Assembly (NCBI RefSeq): GCF_025938155.1
Contig: NZ_JAPCZG010000002.1
Coordinates: 476,702 to 540,701, forward strand
Direction: 5' to 3'
Length of the DNA stretch: 64,000 bases
Origin: Novosphingobium sp. KCTC 2891
GTDB taxonomy: Bacteria > Pseudomonadota > Alphaproteobacteria > Sphingomonadales > Sphingomonadaceae
Shown here: positions 24,248 to 32,921 of the stretch, in pieces
Layout of the letters: the number at the start of each line of letters is the position of its first letter
Position numbering within the stretch: position 1 is the stretch's first letter
Translations under genes and position numbers: made by a program
Notes under the pieces: model-generated
Told to the model about the DNA's origin: nothing
The model's input: the letters and a program-made list of their open reading frames with translations, nothing else
Database searches by the model: none

Positions 24248-24757
24248 ATGGCGCGGCTGACGGTCAACAATCAGGCGATGGAATTCCGGCTGGAGCCGGA
24301 TACCCCGCTGCTGTGGGCGCTGCGCGACGCAGCCAATCTCACCGGCACGAAATATGGCTGCGGCACGGGCGAGTGCGGCGCGTGCATGGTCATCGTCGAT
24401 GGACAGGCGATGCCCTCGTGCACGCTTTCGCTGGGCGAAGCCGAAGGGCGCAGCGTGACCACCATCGAGGGGCTTTCGCCCGATCGCAGTCACCCGGTGC
24501 AGCAGGCGCTGGTGGTCGAACAGGCGATCCAGTGCGGCTTCTGCACGCCGGGACTGGTGATGAATGCCGCCGCGCTGCTGGCACGCACCGCCGATCCCAC
24601 CGAGCAGGACATCGCGGCGGCGCTGACCAATATCTGCCGCTGCGGGGTCTATCCCCGGCTGGTGCGCGCGGTGCAGCGCGCCGGGCGCATCCTGCGGCGC
24701 GAGGAGCCGGGCGTTCCGCTCCCGACACCCGCCACCGCGACGACTCCGGGGCTTTAG
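24248..24757 (+). CDS. Small 2Fe-2S subunit of a xanthine-oxidase-family hydroxylase, no partner nearby
   Basis: A 169-residue protein of the IorA/CoxS type, the small subunit of molybdenum hydroxylases such as isoquinoline 1-oxidoreductase and aldehyde dehydrogenase. All eight cluster cysteines are present: C38, C43, C46 and C58 for the plant-type cluster, and C96, C99, C130 and C132 for the second cluster. The tail after residue 150 is longer than usual and rich in Pro and Thr. The large molybdopterin subunit that normally follows is absent; the next gene is a convergent receptor. It may pair with a large subunit elsewhere. Confidence 0.9.
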   Translation: MARLTVNNQAMEFRLEPDTPLLWALRDAANLTGTKYGCGTGECGACMVIVDGQAMPSCTLSLGEAEGRSVTTIEGLSPDRSHPVQQALVVEQAIQCGFCTPGLVMNAAALLARTADPTEQDIAAALTNICRCGVYPRLVRAVQRAGRILRREEPGVPLPTPATATTPGL

Positions 24758-24767
24758 CCGCCCCGGA
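24745..24767. terminator. Hairpin between converging genes
   Basis: TCCGGGGC (24745-24752) pairs with GCCCCGGA (24760-24767) around a seven-base loop that contains the stop codon of the 2Fe-2S gene. There is no T-run on either side, so it is at best a weak or factor-assisted terminator. Confidence 0.4.
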
Positions 24768-24785
24768 ATCGCGGTCCGTGCTTTC

Positions 24786-26858
24786 TCAGAACTTGGCGCG
24801 GATCGTCAGGCGGGCGTTGAGCGGCTCGCCGGTCGAGATGTTGTTGTCAGTGTGCGCCGAGGGGAAATAGTCGGCGTCGAACAGGTTTTCGACGTTCAGC
24901 TGGAGCGAGACACGGTCGGACAGGGTGTAGAACGCCGCCGCATCGACGCGGGTGAAAGCGGGCAGGCGCACGGCATTGCTGATCGTGGTGTAGCTCGACG
25001 ACTGGTGCGTGATGCCAAGGCCCAGGCCGAACTTGCGGGTCAGGTCGTAGCGCGTCCACGCCGACACCTGGTGGTGCGGCAACTGGGCGAGCTTGCGGCC
25101 GGAGGGCGCCGCCGTGGTCTGCGAACGCACTTCCCCTTCCTGCAGGGCATAGCCGAGGCTGGCCTGCCACTGCGGAAGGATCCGCCCCGCCAGCGACAGT
25201 TCGATGCCTTGGGCGCGGGTGCGGCCGGACAGTTCGGGCAGGCCGGTGACGGGGTTGTTGAAGCGCGAATTGTCGCGCGTCAGGCGATAGACCGCGCCGG
25301 TGAAGGCGAGGCCGGGGTTCACGTCCCACTTGAAGCCCGCCTCGATGTTCTCGAACTGCTCGGGTGCGAGCGTCGCCTGCGTGGCGTCGATCGAGGCGAA
25401 CTGGTCGCCCGATTGCGGCAGGAAGCTGCGGGTGTAGCTGGCGTAAAGCGACATCTCCTTGCGCGGCTTCAGGATGATGCCGGCGCGGGGGGACCACTTG
25501 CCATCGGTGCGCGCGGCCGAGGTCGCGTTGATGCGGTCGGTCGCGGAAATGCGGAACTCGTCATAGCGAACGCCGGCGACGACTTGCAGGAACGGCGCCA
25601 GTTCGATCTGGTCCTGCACATAGGCCGACCACGTATCGACCTTGCTCAGCGTCGATCGGCTGGGCGCGGCGAAGATCGCGGAGGGCACGGTCAGCCGCTT
25701 GGCCAGCGTGACCACGTTCGAGCCGGAAAAGACCGGGTCCGAGCGCAGGCCGGTGGTTTCCTGGCTGGAGGCTTCCAGACCGGCGAGCAGGGTGTGGCCG
25801 ATGCCGCCGGTGCGGCCTTCCCACACGAGGTTGGCCTGCCCGATCCAGCTTTCGCGCACGTTGGCGCTGCTGTAGCCCGACAGCGTGACGGTCTGCGTGG
25901 CGGGGTTCACCGCCGAAGCGGCGAAGAGGTTGCCGTAATACTTGTCGGTGTGGCTGTACTGGCCGATCACGTTGAAGGTCAGGTTGTCCGTCAGCTGGTG
26001 GTCGATGCGGGCCTGCGCGATGTGCGCGGTGACGCGCGCCACGTTGAGCGCGCTGCTGCCGAAGAACGTGTCGTCGTAGCCGGTAAGCGGGGCGCCGTTG
26101 ATCGAGGGCACGCCGCGGTCGGTGGTGCGCTCGTCGTCGTCATAGTTGTAGGACAGCTCGATACGGGTGTCGGCATCGGGCTCGAACGCCAGCGTGGGGT
26201 TCACGCCGATGAAGCGGCCTCCGAAGTCCTGCCGGTGGTTGTCGAACTCCTCGTAGGTGGCGTTCAGGCGGGCGCCCAGCTTTTCGCCGAGCGGCTGGTT
26301 GAGGTCGCCCGCGACAGAGAAGGCGCCGAAGGTATCGACGCTGGCGGCGACCGCGCCCTTGGTCCCGGCGAGGTCGGGGGTCTTGCTGACGCGGTTGATC
26401 ACCCCGCCGCCGCCGCCGCGGCCGAACAGTAGCGCGTTGGCGCCCTTGAGCACTTCGACGCGCTCGATGTTGTAGAGCGAGCGATAGTACTGCGTGTCGT
26501 CGCGCAGCCCGTCGAGATAGAAGTCCGCGGTGGTGTTCTGCCCGCGCAGCGTGACCTGGTCGCGGTGGCCTTCGCCCTGGCCCAGCACCACGCCCGGAAC
26601 GTAGCGCAGCGCTTCGCCCAGCTGGCTGACGGCCTGGTCGTCGAGCTGCTCGCGCGTCAGCACGGTGACCGTCTGCGGCACATCGACCAGCGGCGTGGGG
26701 GTCTTGATCGCATTGGCGTCCTCCGGGCGGTAGCCATCGGCCTTGCCGGTGACGACGATCGCCACCCGGCCTTCGGCGTCGGCGGCTTCGTCGGCGTGCG
26801 CGAAACCCGGTGCGGCGAGCATGGCGGTTCCGGCCAGCAGGAGGGCGATGCGATTCAT
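24786..26858 (-). CDS. TonB-dependent siderophore receptor
   Basis: Outer-membrane receptor of 690 residues in the FhuA/FecA style. It has a signal peptide ending near AHADEAA, a TonB-box-like RVAIVVTG just after it, a plug domain (TPTPLVDVPQTVTVLTREQLDDQ...YVPGV) and a 22-strand barrel ending in the terminal Phe of LNARLTIRAKF. The plug fits catecholate or hydroxamate siderophore receptors; the exact ligand cannot be read. The start is the ATG at 26858. Two Fur-like dyads lie just upstream, so iron repression is likely. The energy should come from TonB/ExbBD at 12.7-15.3 kb. Confidence 0.92.
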   Translation of the reverse strand: MNRIALLLAGTAMLAAPGFAHADEAADAEGRVAIVVTGKADGYRPEDANAIKTPTPLVDVPQTVTVLTREQLDDQAVSQLGEALRYVPGVVLGQGEGHRDQVTLRGQNTTADFYLDGLRDDTQYYRSLYNIERVEVLKGANALLFGRGGGGGVINRVSKTPDLAGTKGAVAASVDTFGAFSVAGDLNQPLGEKLGARLNATYEEFDNHRQDFGGRFIGVNPTLAFEPDADTRIELSYNYDDDERTTDRGVPSINGAPLTGYDDTFFGSSALNVARVTAHIAQARIDHQLTDNLTFNVIGQYSHTDKYYGNLFAASAVNPATQTVTLSGYSSANVRESWIGQANLVWEGRTGGIGHTLLAGLEASSQETTGLRSDPVFSGSNVVTLAKRLTVPSAIFAAPSRSTLSKVDTWSAYVQDQIELAPFLQVVAGVRYDEFRISATDRINATSAARTDGKWSPRAGIILKPRKEMSLYASYTRSFLPQSGDQFASIDATQATLAPEQFENIEAGFKWDVNPGLAFTGAVYRLTRDNSRFNNPVTGLPELSGRTRAQGIELSLAGRILPQWQASLGYALQEGEVRSQTTAAPSGRKLAQLPHHQVSAWTRYDLTRKFGLGLGITHQSSSYTTISNAVRLPAFTRVDAAAFYTLSDRVSLQLNVENLFDADYFPSAHTDNNISTGEPLNARLTIRAKF

Positions 26859-26893
26859 GGTGGTCCCCTTCAAAGTCTGAACGGGTCTGTAAA

Positions 26894-26908
26894 TGAGAGT
26901 CGTTCTCA
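26894..26908 (-). promoter_or_regulatory. Fur-like box, proximal
   Basis: Read on the minus strand, TGAGAAC-G-ACTCTCA is a 7-1-7 dyad with five of seven paired positions, in the form of a Fur box. It lies about 36 bases upstream of the receptor start codon, where it would cover the promoter or transcript start. Confidence 0.65.
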
Positions 26909-26921
26909 ATTGCAAGGAGGA

Positions 26922-26940
26922 ATTGCGAATCAATCGCAAT
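26922..26940 (-). promoter_or_regulatory. Fur-like box, distal
   Basis: ATTGCGA (26922-26928) and TCGCAAT (26934-26940) form an inverted repeat. On the minus strand the core TGCGATT-G-ATTCGCA has the same 7-1-7 geometry as the proximal box, with six of seven positions paired. It is 64-82 bases from the start codon and suggests two-dimer binding by an iron regulator. Confidence 0.55.
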
Positions 26941-27014
26941 ATTAACGCGAGCTTGCGCGCGGCTCCCGTGCGGCTAGGGCTGCACCAAGTGCTTCAAACG
27001 ACAAGGAAGGCATC

Positions 27015-27356
27015 ATGAAGGCGACGATCTGGCACAACCCGGGCTGCGGCACTTCGCGCAACACGCTGGCGATGCTTCAGGACGCCGGGGCAGAGGTGAC
27101 GGTGATCGAATACCTCAAGACCCCGCCCTCGGCCGAAAAGCTGGCGCAGCTCTACCGCGATGCCGGGATCACGCCGCAACAAGGCCTGCGCTTGCGCGGC
27201 ACCGATGCGGAAGAACGGGGCCTGCCGCAGGCTGACGATGCGACGGTGCTGGCGGCGATGGCGGCCGAGCCGAAGCTGATCGAGCGTCCGCTGGTGGAAA
27301 CGGACAAGGGCGCGCGGCTGTGCCGGCCCAAGGAAAAGGTGCTGGAGATTCTCTGA
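27015..27356 (+). CDS. arsC: Arsenate reductase, glutaredoxin-dependent ArsC family
   Basis: ArsC-family protein of 113 residues with the thioredoxin-like fold. The catalytic cysteine is in HNPGCGTSRNTL, and the C-terminal block ERPLVETDKGARLCRP carries the conserved Arg. It reduces arsenate to arsenite with glutathione and glutaredoxin. AAGGAAGG lies before the ATG. There is no arsR, arsB or acr3 beside it, so it may be a housekeeping copy or have another thiol-redox role. Confidence 0.9.
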   Translation: MKATIWHNPGCGTSRNTLAMLQDAGAEVTVIEYLKTPPSAEKLAQLYRDAGITPQQGLRLRGTDAEERGLPQADDATVLAAMAAEPKLIERPLVETDKGARLCRPKEKVLEIL

Positions 27357-27374
27357 GACCGCAGGTCCCGGAAA

Positions 27375-27497
27375 TCAGATGGGAAGCGCCTTGTCGGCCA
27401 GGATCAGGGCGAGGGCGCAGCCGATCACGATCGCGCTGCGCAGCCAGTCGGCGGCGGGCAGGGCGGGAATCGCGGGAAGGGCAAGCGCAGAAGCCAT
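27375..27497 (-). CDS. Possible 40-residue membrane microprotein
   Basis: A short frame starting MASALALPAIPALPAADW and followed by a hydrophobic helix (about residues 21-34: SAIVIGCALALILA), then a short KALPI tail. It lies 41 bases beyond the M14 peptidase gene on the same strand. There is no clear ribosome site. The composition suits a small single-span membrane protein, but with only 40 codons it may be chance. The rest of 27357-27538 shows nothing else. Confidence 0.35.
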   Translation of the reverse strand: MASALALPAIPALPAADWLRSAIVIGCALALILADKALPI

Positions 27498-27538
27498 GCA
27501 GCGTTCATGCGCCCCCGCCCGTTAACACGCGGTAAAGA

Positions 27539-28681
27539 TCAGCCCGCCTCGCCCAGCCATTCGAGCAGCGCGCCGAGGCAGTCGCGACCCAGCAGCTTCG
27601 AGCGTTCGGCGCTCCACCCCTGCACCGCGCAGGGCAGGTCGTCATTGTCCTTGAACGGCATTTCCAGCGTCATCGCGACCGCGCCGAATCGCTCGGCCAG
27701 CTGGTTGGTCGACATGGTCAGGTTGGCCGCGCCGGGGCGTGCTTCGGGATAACCGCGGCGGGTCTGGAAATCGGGCGTGCGCCGTTCCAGGATCGCGCGG
27801 TAGCGGCGATAGGCCGCGCCCTGCTCCTCCTTCCACGACGGAATGCCCTCGAACCCCGCGAGGAACACGTGGGGAATGGCCTCGTCGCCGTGGACGTCCA
27901 TCGCGAAATCGACGCCCGTCTGCTTCATCGCTTCCAGCACGCACAGCACTTCTGGCGAGCGTTCCGCGGTGGGCGCCGCCCATTCGCGGTTGAGGTTCAC
28001 GCCAAGCGCGTTGGTGCGCAGGTGGCCGCGCGCCGATCCGTCCGGGTTCATGTTGGGCACGATGTGGAAGCGGCAGAGCTGGCGCAGCCTGCGGCCATGC
28101 GGGTCGGCCGGATCGGTCAGCAGTTCCAGTGCGCCTTCCATCCACCATTCGGCCATCGATTCGCCGGGATGCTGGCGGGCATAGAGCCAGACCTGCTTCG
28201 GTCCCTCGCCCAGTTCGAGGCAGTCGATCGGCTGGCCATCGAGGGTATGGCCGAGGCAGCACTGGGTGACGCCTTCGCTGGCAGCAGCCGAGGCAACGAG
28301 ATCGTGGTGCCGGTCCATCGAATAGGGCGCGAAATAGGCGAACCAGCATGCGCCGGCCTGCGGCGCGTGGCGGATGGTGAGGGTGCCGCCGTCCTCGGCC
28401 GCATCGTAGCTGGTGTGCGCGCGGCCCCAGAACTCCCGGTCCTCGGAAAAGGCGGCGCGGTAGCCGGGCCAGCCATCGGGATAGGCCGAGCGGCCAAGGC
28501 CGGTGATCTTCAGTTCCAGCGCTCGCCCCGCCGCGCCGGTCACGCGGAAGTGGAACCACTGGAAGAAGTCCGAATCGCGGTCCTTGCGGATGGCGAGGCG
28601 CGCGCTGGCGCCATCGATGGACAGGACTTCGATATTGCCGCTGTCGAACGCGGCGTCGATCTGGATGGGGGATGCGGTCAT
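27539..28681 (-). CDS. M14 family zinc carboxypeptidase, cytosolic CCP-like
   Basis: A 380-residue metallocarboxypeptidase of the Nna1/CCP branch of family M14. An N-terminal beta-sandwich (about 1-140) precedes the catalytic domain. Zinc ligands are H171 and E174 in RQHPGES and H264 in DVHGDE. Substrate-binding NMNPDG (210-215) and NLNREW (229-234) are present, and the catalytic Glu is E340 in TLEMPFKD. There is no signal peptide. The ATG overlaps the stop of the upstream DUF4136-like gene (ATGA at 28678-28681), so it is translationally coupled. Bacterial members probably trim peptides or deglutamylate proteins; the target is unknown. Confidence 0.88.
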   Translation of the reverse strand: MTASPIQIDAAFDSGNIEVLSIDGASARLAIRKDRDSDFFQWFHFRVTGAAGRALELKITGLGRSAYPDGWPGYRAAFSEDREFWGRAHTSYDAAEDGGTLTIRHAPQAGACWFAYFAPYSMDRHHDLVASAAASEGVTQCCLGHTLDGQPIDCLELGEGPKQVWLYARQHPGESMAEWWMEGALELLTDPADPHGRRLRQLCRFHIVPNMNPDGSARGHLRTNALGVNLNREWAAPTAERSPEVLCVLEAMKQTGVDFAMDVHGDEAIPHVFLAGFEGIPSWKEEQGAAYRRYRAILERRTPDFQTRRGYPEARPGAANLTMSTNQLAERFGAVAMTLEMPFKDNDDLPCAVQGWSAERSKLLGRDCLGALLEWLGEAG

Positions 28682-29259
28682 TTCACCGTGATAGTCGCCC
28701 CGGACGTGCCGGGGAAGCCCGCGAACAGCGCATGGGCCATGCGCCGCGCGGCGGGTTCGGCCGACGCCAGCTTGCCGCCGGCTTTCTCGGTGTTCTCCGC
28801 TCGGCCTTCCCACAGCGCGCGGCCGGTCAGTCGGTCGCGGATCACCACGCTTAGCCGTGTTGCGACCAGATCCTTCGGCCGGCCGCCCAGGTCGAAGCCC
28901 ACGCCCAGTCCGACGCCGCTGTGCCAGCCGCCCGTCGATCCGCCCACGCCCACCGAGACGGGGCCGCGCTGCCGGTCGCGGCGCAGTGTCTGGCGTTCCA
29001 CCCGCACCTCGATCACGCGGTCGGCCGCGCCCGCCGTGGCGAAGCCCCAGCCCTGCGCGGCGAGTTCGCGGGCCACCGCATCGAGCCACACGCGGTTTTC
29101 AAGGCTGGCGGGATCGGTGCCGGGCGCGCCGGTCACGAACACCGCCCCCTTGCCCAGAATGGCAATGGTGTCCGGCGTGTGGAAGCGCGTGACTTCCACC
29201 GGCGCGGCCAGCGCGGGAGCGGCGGCAAGGAAGGCGAGCAGGGGAAGCAGGCGGCGCAT
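28678..29259 (-). CDS. DUF4136-like exported protein, copy 2
   Basis: A 193-residue protein with a signal peptide (about 1-18, ending ALA). The mature part has the DUF4136 pattern: a dinucleotide-fold-like start, an [12 protein letters not shown] segment, and the C-terminal [20 protein letters not shown] block. It lacks the lipobox cysteine that many family members have. It is a paralogue of the gene at 29337, which lies 77 bases upstream in the same direction. Its stop overlaps the start of the M14 peptidase. The function is unknown. Confidence 0.75.
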   Translation of the reverse strand: MRRLLPLLAFLAAAPALAAPVEVTRFHTPDTIAILGKGAVFVTGAPGTDPASLENRVWLDAVARELAAQGWGFATAGAADRVIEVRVERQTLRRDRQRGPVSVGVGGSTGGWHSGVGLGVGFDLGGRPKDLVATRLSVVIRDRLTGRALWEGRAENTEKAGGKLASAEPAARRMAHALFAGFPGTSGATITVK

Positions 29260-29336
29260 GGCGGTTCCGAACGCTGGAGGAGGGCGCCGGATATGCGCCT
29301 TTTCCCCCCGCGCGCAATATCATGGGTTAGGCCGCG

Positions 29337-30023
29337 TCATGGATTGGCGCGGGGAACGTCCACCATCTGGCCTTCGGGAAACTTCGCGAACAAGGCGGCG
29401 GCAAGCCGCGCGGCGACGGCACCGTTGTCCAGCCCGGCATCGCCTTCGCGGCTCTGCGCCTCGGCGTGGCCTTCCCACAGGGTCTGGCCGCTGGCCTTGT
29501 CGCGGATGCGCACGTCGAGACGGGTTTCGACGATCGCCTTCCTCGGCTTCGACAGGTCGACGTTCAGCGCCAGCCCATAGCCGCTGCCGCGATTCGAGAC
29601 ATAAGTGCTCATTTCCCCGCTTACCGGCTTGTGCGGTGCTTCTTCGGGCACGACGGTGCGGTGGCTGACGCCCACTTGCGCGACCTGCCCCGGATCGGCG
29701 GCATTGACCGTATCGTAGCCGCGCCGCGCAAGCTCATCGACCACGGCGGCTTCATAGACGGGCAGCTTCCATTCCGCTTCGCCGCCATCGAGCGCGGCAA
29801 TCACGATACGGCCCTTCCCCAGCCGGTCGCCCGCGTCCGCGGCGCGGTAGGCGGTGACCTCCACGCCGCGCGCGGGCTGCGCGGACTGGCGACCGCCGCG
29901 TTCCATCCGGGAGGAGCGCCAGCCATCATCGCCCATCGGTCCGCCGCCGGGAAAGGGCTGGGCCAGCGCGGGCAGCGGCGCGGCAGCAAGGAGAAGGGGG
30001 AGAAGAAAGGCCCGGTGGGTCAT
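29337..30023 (-). CDS. DUF4136-like exported protein, copy 1
   Basis: A 228-residue exported protein. The signal peptide is at about 1-21, and a glycine-rich linker (PFPGGGPMGDDG) follows. The DUF4136-like domain ends in LDVRIRDKASGQTLWEGHAE, matching the block in the next gene. The start is the ATG at 30023; the frame extends upstream without a ribosome site or similarity. It is the first gene of the unit copy 1 - copy 2 - M14 carboxypeptidase. The function is unknown. Confidence 0.75.
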   Translation of the reverse strand: MTHRAFLLPLLLAAAPLPALAQPFPGGGPMGDDGWRSSRMERGGRQSAQPARGVEVTAYRAADAGDRLGKGRIVIAALDGGEAEWKLPVYEAAVVDELARRGYDTVNAADPGQVAQVGVSHRTVVPEEAPHKPVSGEMSTYVSNRGSGYGLALNVDLSKPRKAIVETRLDVRIRDKASGQTLWEGHAEAQSREGDAGLDNGAVAARLAAALFAKFPEGQMVDVPRANP

Positions 30024-30177
30024 GGTCTGTTTGTCCGGCACTGGAGGTGGTGCGATCCCTGACGCGTGCGTCTGCATGACGGGCGCTGTCATGATACTGA
30101 ACGGATTGTTTGGAGATTCCATGCGATGCTTATGCTGCTAGTGCGAAGAAGATCGCGGCAACAGGGGTGATTCGCGC

Positions 30178-31179
30178 ATGAAGGTTCCCGTCCTCGTTAC
30201 CGGTGGTGCCGGCTATATCGGCAGCCATGCGGTGCTCGCGCTCAAGGATGCGGGCTGGCCGGTCGCGGTGATCGACAACCTGACCACCGGCTTCCGCTTC
30301 GCCATTCCCGAAGGCGTGCCGCTTTACGAAGGCGATATCGAGGATGGCGCCCTGGTGGCGCGGATCATCGCCGAGCAGGGCATCAAGGCGATCATGCATT
30401 TCGCCGGCTCGATCATCGTGCCCGAATCGGTCGAGAACCCGCTGAAATATTATCACAACAACACCGCCAAGAGCCGCGCGCTGATCGAATCGGCGGTGAA
30501 GGGCGGCGTGCAGCACTTCATCTTCTCTTCCACCGCGGCGACCTACGGCATTCCCGAAGTCTCTCCGGTGACCGAGGACTGCCCCCGGCAGCCGATCAAC
30601 CCCTACGGCATGTCGAAGCTGATGACCGAGTTCATGCTGGCCGACACCGCGAAAGCGCATCCGATCAATTACTGCGCGCTGCGCTATTTCAACGTGGCCG
30701 GCGCCGATCCGCAGGCGCGCACCGGCCAGTCCACCGCCGGCGCCACCCACCTGATCAAGGTCGCGGTCGAGGCGGCGCTGGGCAAGCGCGGCGGCGTGGC
30801 GGTGTTCGGCACCGACTATGACACGCCCGACGGCACCGGCGTGCGCGACTATATCCACGTGTCCGACCTTGCAGCCGCGCACGTGCTGGCGCTGGAAGGG
30901 CTGATCGCGCAGCCGGCGCGCTCGCTCACCATGAATTGCGGCTATGGGCGCGGGTTCTCGGTGCTCGAAGTGCTCGATGCGGTGGACCGCGTGACCAATC
31001 GCAAGATCCAGCGCAACCTGGAAGGGCGCCGCGCGGGCGACCCCGATTCGCTGATCTCAGACAACAGCCGGATCAAGGCGACGCTGCCGTGGGTGCCCAG
31101 GTATGCCGATCTTGAAACGATCGTCACGCACGCGCTGGCGTGGGAGCGCAGGCTTTCCGAAATCCGCCCGGACGCCTGA
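30178..31179 (+). CDS. galE: UDP-glucose 4-epimerase
   Basis: GalE (333 residues) interconverts UDP-glucose and UDP-galactose. The NAD-binding loop is GGAGYIGSH, the catalytic Ser is in FSSTAATYG, and the YxxxK pair is in YGMSKLM. The C-terminal FNVAGADPQ and GTxVRDYIHVxDLAxAH signatures are present (here GTGVRDYIHVSDLAAAH). It starts 154 bases from the divergent DUF4136-like gene. With the phosphohexomutase at 19-20.4 kb it can supply envelope-polysaccharide sugars. Confidence 0.96.
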   Translation: MKVPVLVTGGAGYIGSHAVLALKDAGWPVAVIDNLTTGFRFAIPEGVPLYEGDIEDGALVARIIAEQGIKAIMHFAGSIIVPESVENPLKYYHNNTAKSRALIESAVKGGVQHFIFSSTAATYGIPEVSPVTEDCPRQPINPYGMSKLMTEFMLADTAKAHPINYCALRYFNVAGADPQARTGQSTAGATHLIKVAVEAALGKRGGVAVFGTDYDTPDGTGVRDYIHVSDLAAAHVLALEGLIAQPARSLTMNCGYGRGFSVLEVLDAVDRVTNRKIQRNLEGRRAGDPDSLISDNSRIKATLPWVPRYADLETIVTHALAWERRLSEIRPDA

Positions 31180-31186
31180 GCGGCGG

Positions 31187-31215
31187 TTGACTTTCCACAG
31201 GCCCGCCCTTAACGG
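31187..31215 (+). promoter_or_regulatory. Possible promoter of rpmJ
   Basis: TTGACT and TAACGG are 17 bases apart, about 50 bases before the rpmJ start. The -35 hexamer is good and the -10 is poor, so this is tentative. Confidence 0.3.
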
Positions 31216-31263
31216 CGGCGCTTCAATTTTCGGCCCGGTCGATGTCGGGCAAAGGGATTCGAC

Positions 31264-31389
31264 ATGAAGATTCGCAACAGCCTGAAGTCGCTCAAGGACC
31301 GCCACCGGGACAACCGCGTCATCCGTCGTCGTGGCCGGACCTATGTCATCAACAAGACCCAGAAGCGCTTCAAGGCCCGCCAGGGCTGA
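31264..31389 (+). CDS. rpmJ: 50S ribosomal protein L36, zinc-free type
   Basis: A 41-codon gene, [17 protein letters not shown]..., ending in QKRFKARQG. This is the C-minus form of L36 (YkgO type), in which the four zinc-binding cysteines are missing and the chain is slightly longer than classical 37-residue L36. AAAGGG lies seven bases before the ATG. In alphaproteobacteria this form is usually the only L36, placed as a single gene as here. Confidence 0.95.
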   Translation: MKIRNSLKSLKDRHRDNRVIRRRGRTYVINKTQKRFKARQG

Positions 31390-31474
31390 TTGCGTCCTGT
31401 CCCTGCATTCGCAGGGACGGCGCAGCGCCGATGCCTTGATACGTTGATGCATCCGCATTGATGTCAGGCACGAA

Positions 31475-31506
31475 GCCCTCGCCATCCGGCGGGGGCGCTT
31501 TCGTTT
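31475..31506 (+). terminator. Probable terminator after rpmJ
   Basis: GCCCTCGCC (31475-31483) pairs with GGCGGGGGC (31488-31496), including one G-U pair, across an ATCC loop. It is followed by GCTTTCGTTTG. A second, tighter hairpin (GTCCCTGC/GCAGGGAC, 31399-31418) without a T-run lies closer to the gene. Confidence 0.55.
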
Positions 31507-31528
31507 GTGCGCGCCGGGAGTGCTTGGG

Positions 31529-32140
31529 ATGCGGCAGGTCGATGCGGTTGTCTGGGACGTGGGCCGGGTGCTGGTTCAGTGGGACCTCTCGCGCATCTAC
31601 CGCGACCTGATTCCCGATCCCGCCGAGCGCGCCGCTTTCACGTCCGCCGTGGTGACCGAGGACTGGCACGCGCAGCACGACGCGGGCGTGCCGCTAGCCG
31701 ACATGGTCGCCGCGCGCAGCGCCGAATATCCGCAGCACGCCGCGCTGATCGATCGCTACCGCACGCACTGGCTCGAATCGGTGCCGGGGCCGGTCGAAGG
31801 CACCCATCCGCTGGTCGAGCGGCTCACCGCCCAGGGCGTGCCGCAGTTCTGCATCACCAACTTCGGCGTCGATACCTGGGCGATGTTCCGCCCGACTTTC
31901 CCGATTCTCGATCACTTTGCGGAGATCGTCGTGTCCGGCGCGGAACGGCTGGTGAAGCCCGATCCCGCCATCTTCCACCTCGCCGCCGGCCGCTTCGACC
32001 ATGCGCCCGACCGGATGGTATTCATCGACGACAACGCCGCCAACGTGGCGAGCGCGGCCGCGCTCGGGTGGAAGGTTCACCACTTCGGCGGCGATGTGGA
32101 TGCGCTGGAAGCCGACCTGAAAGCGCTCGGCGTCCTCTGA
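31529..32140 (+). CDS. HAD-family hydrolase, YihX-like sugar phosphatase
   Basis: A 203-residue haloacid-dehalogenase-fold enzyme. Motif I is VVWDVGRVL; the second acid is replaced by glycine, as in the DLGNV motif of E. coli YihX, a glucose-1-phosphatase. Motif II is ITN, motif III is the lysine of VKPDPAIF, and motif IV is FIDDNAANV. I start it at the ATG at 31529, which has GGGAG about nine bases upstream; an upstream start at 31505 would add eight residues. The actual substrate is unknown. Confidence 0.85.
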   Translation: MRQVDAVVWDVGRVLVQWDLSRIYRDLIPDPAERAAFTSAVVTEDWHAQHDAGVPLADMVAARSAEYPQHAALIDRYRTHWLESVPGPVEGTHPLVERLTAQGVPQFCITNFGVDTWAMFRPTFPILDHFAEIVVSGAERLVKPDPAIFHLAAGRFDHAPDRMVFIDDNAANVASAAALGWKVHHFGGDVDALEADLKALGVL

Positions 32141-32156
32141 CGCCTCGGCCCGCGCC

Positions 32157-32921
32157 TCAGCGCAGGCCGATCAGCGAGATCTCGCGGCCATAGCCCGGTT
32201 CGCTCCGGTGCGTGGCGCGGCGGAACGAATAGAACCGCTCCTCCTGCGCGTAAGTGTCCTCGCCCAGCATCGCGACCGTGCCGATTCCGGCCGCGCGCAG
32301 CCGTTCGGCGACATAGCCTTCCAGATCGAACCAGGCGTGGCCCGGCTTGCCCGCGCGGAAGAAGCGTTCGTTCTCGTCCGCGGCTTCCAGGAAGCGGCGC
32401 TCGAAGGCCTCGTCGACCTCATAGCTTTTCTGGGCGATGCAGGGGCCGACGACGGCGGCGATGTCCGCCCGGTGCGCGCCGAGCGCTTCCATCGCCGCGA
32501 TCGTGTTGTCGGTCACGCCCGTGAACGCGCCTTTCCAGCCCGCATGTGCCGCGCCGATCACGCCTGCTTTCCCATCGTGGAACAGCACCGGCGCGCAATC
32601 GGCGGTTAGGATGCCCAGCAGCACGCCGGGCCGGCTTGTGACCAGGGCATCGGCATGGGGCCGCGCATCGTCGGCCCATGGCTCGGTCACGGTCACCGCA
32701 TCGGGTGAATGGACCTGGTAGCAGCACACCAGCCGCGCGCCCGGCAGCACGGCCTCGCCCGCGCGGCGGCGATTCTCGGCCGTGAGCGCGGGATCGTCCT
32801 CGGAAAAGCTGACGTTCAGCCCGGCGAGCACGCCGGTGCTGACTCCGCCCTTGCGGCCAAGGAAACCGTGCGCCGCACCGGCCAGCGCGGGATGGGTCAG
32901 GACGTCGACCGGTTCGCTCAC
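32157..32921 (-). CDS. pgeF: Peptidoglycan editing factor PgeF / multicopper polyphenol oxidase fold
   Basis: A 254-residue protein of the YfiH/PgeF (laccase-domain, DUF152) family, reported to keep L-Ala in the peptidoglycan stem by removing wrong residues at the UDP-MurNAc-peptide stage. The metal site residues are H71 (QVHSPD), C109 (TADCAPV) and H126 (HAGWKG). The start is GTG, overlapping the TGA of pepN (32918-32921), so it is translationally coupled to pepN. Confidence 0.93.
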   Translation of the reverse strand: MSEPVDVLTHPALAGAAHGFLGRKGGVSTGVLAGLNVSFSEDDPALTAENRRRAGEAVLPGARLVCCYQVHSPDAVTVTEPWADDARPHADALVTSRPGVLLGILTADCAPVLFHDGKAGVIGAAHAGWKGAFTGVTDNTIAAMEALGAHRADIAAVVGPCIAQKSYEVDEAFERRFLEAADENERFFRAGKPGHAWFDLEGYVAERLRAAGIGTVAMLGEDTYAQEERFYSFRRATHRSEPGYGREISLIGLR

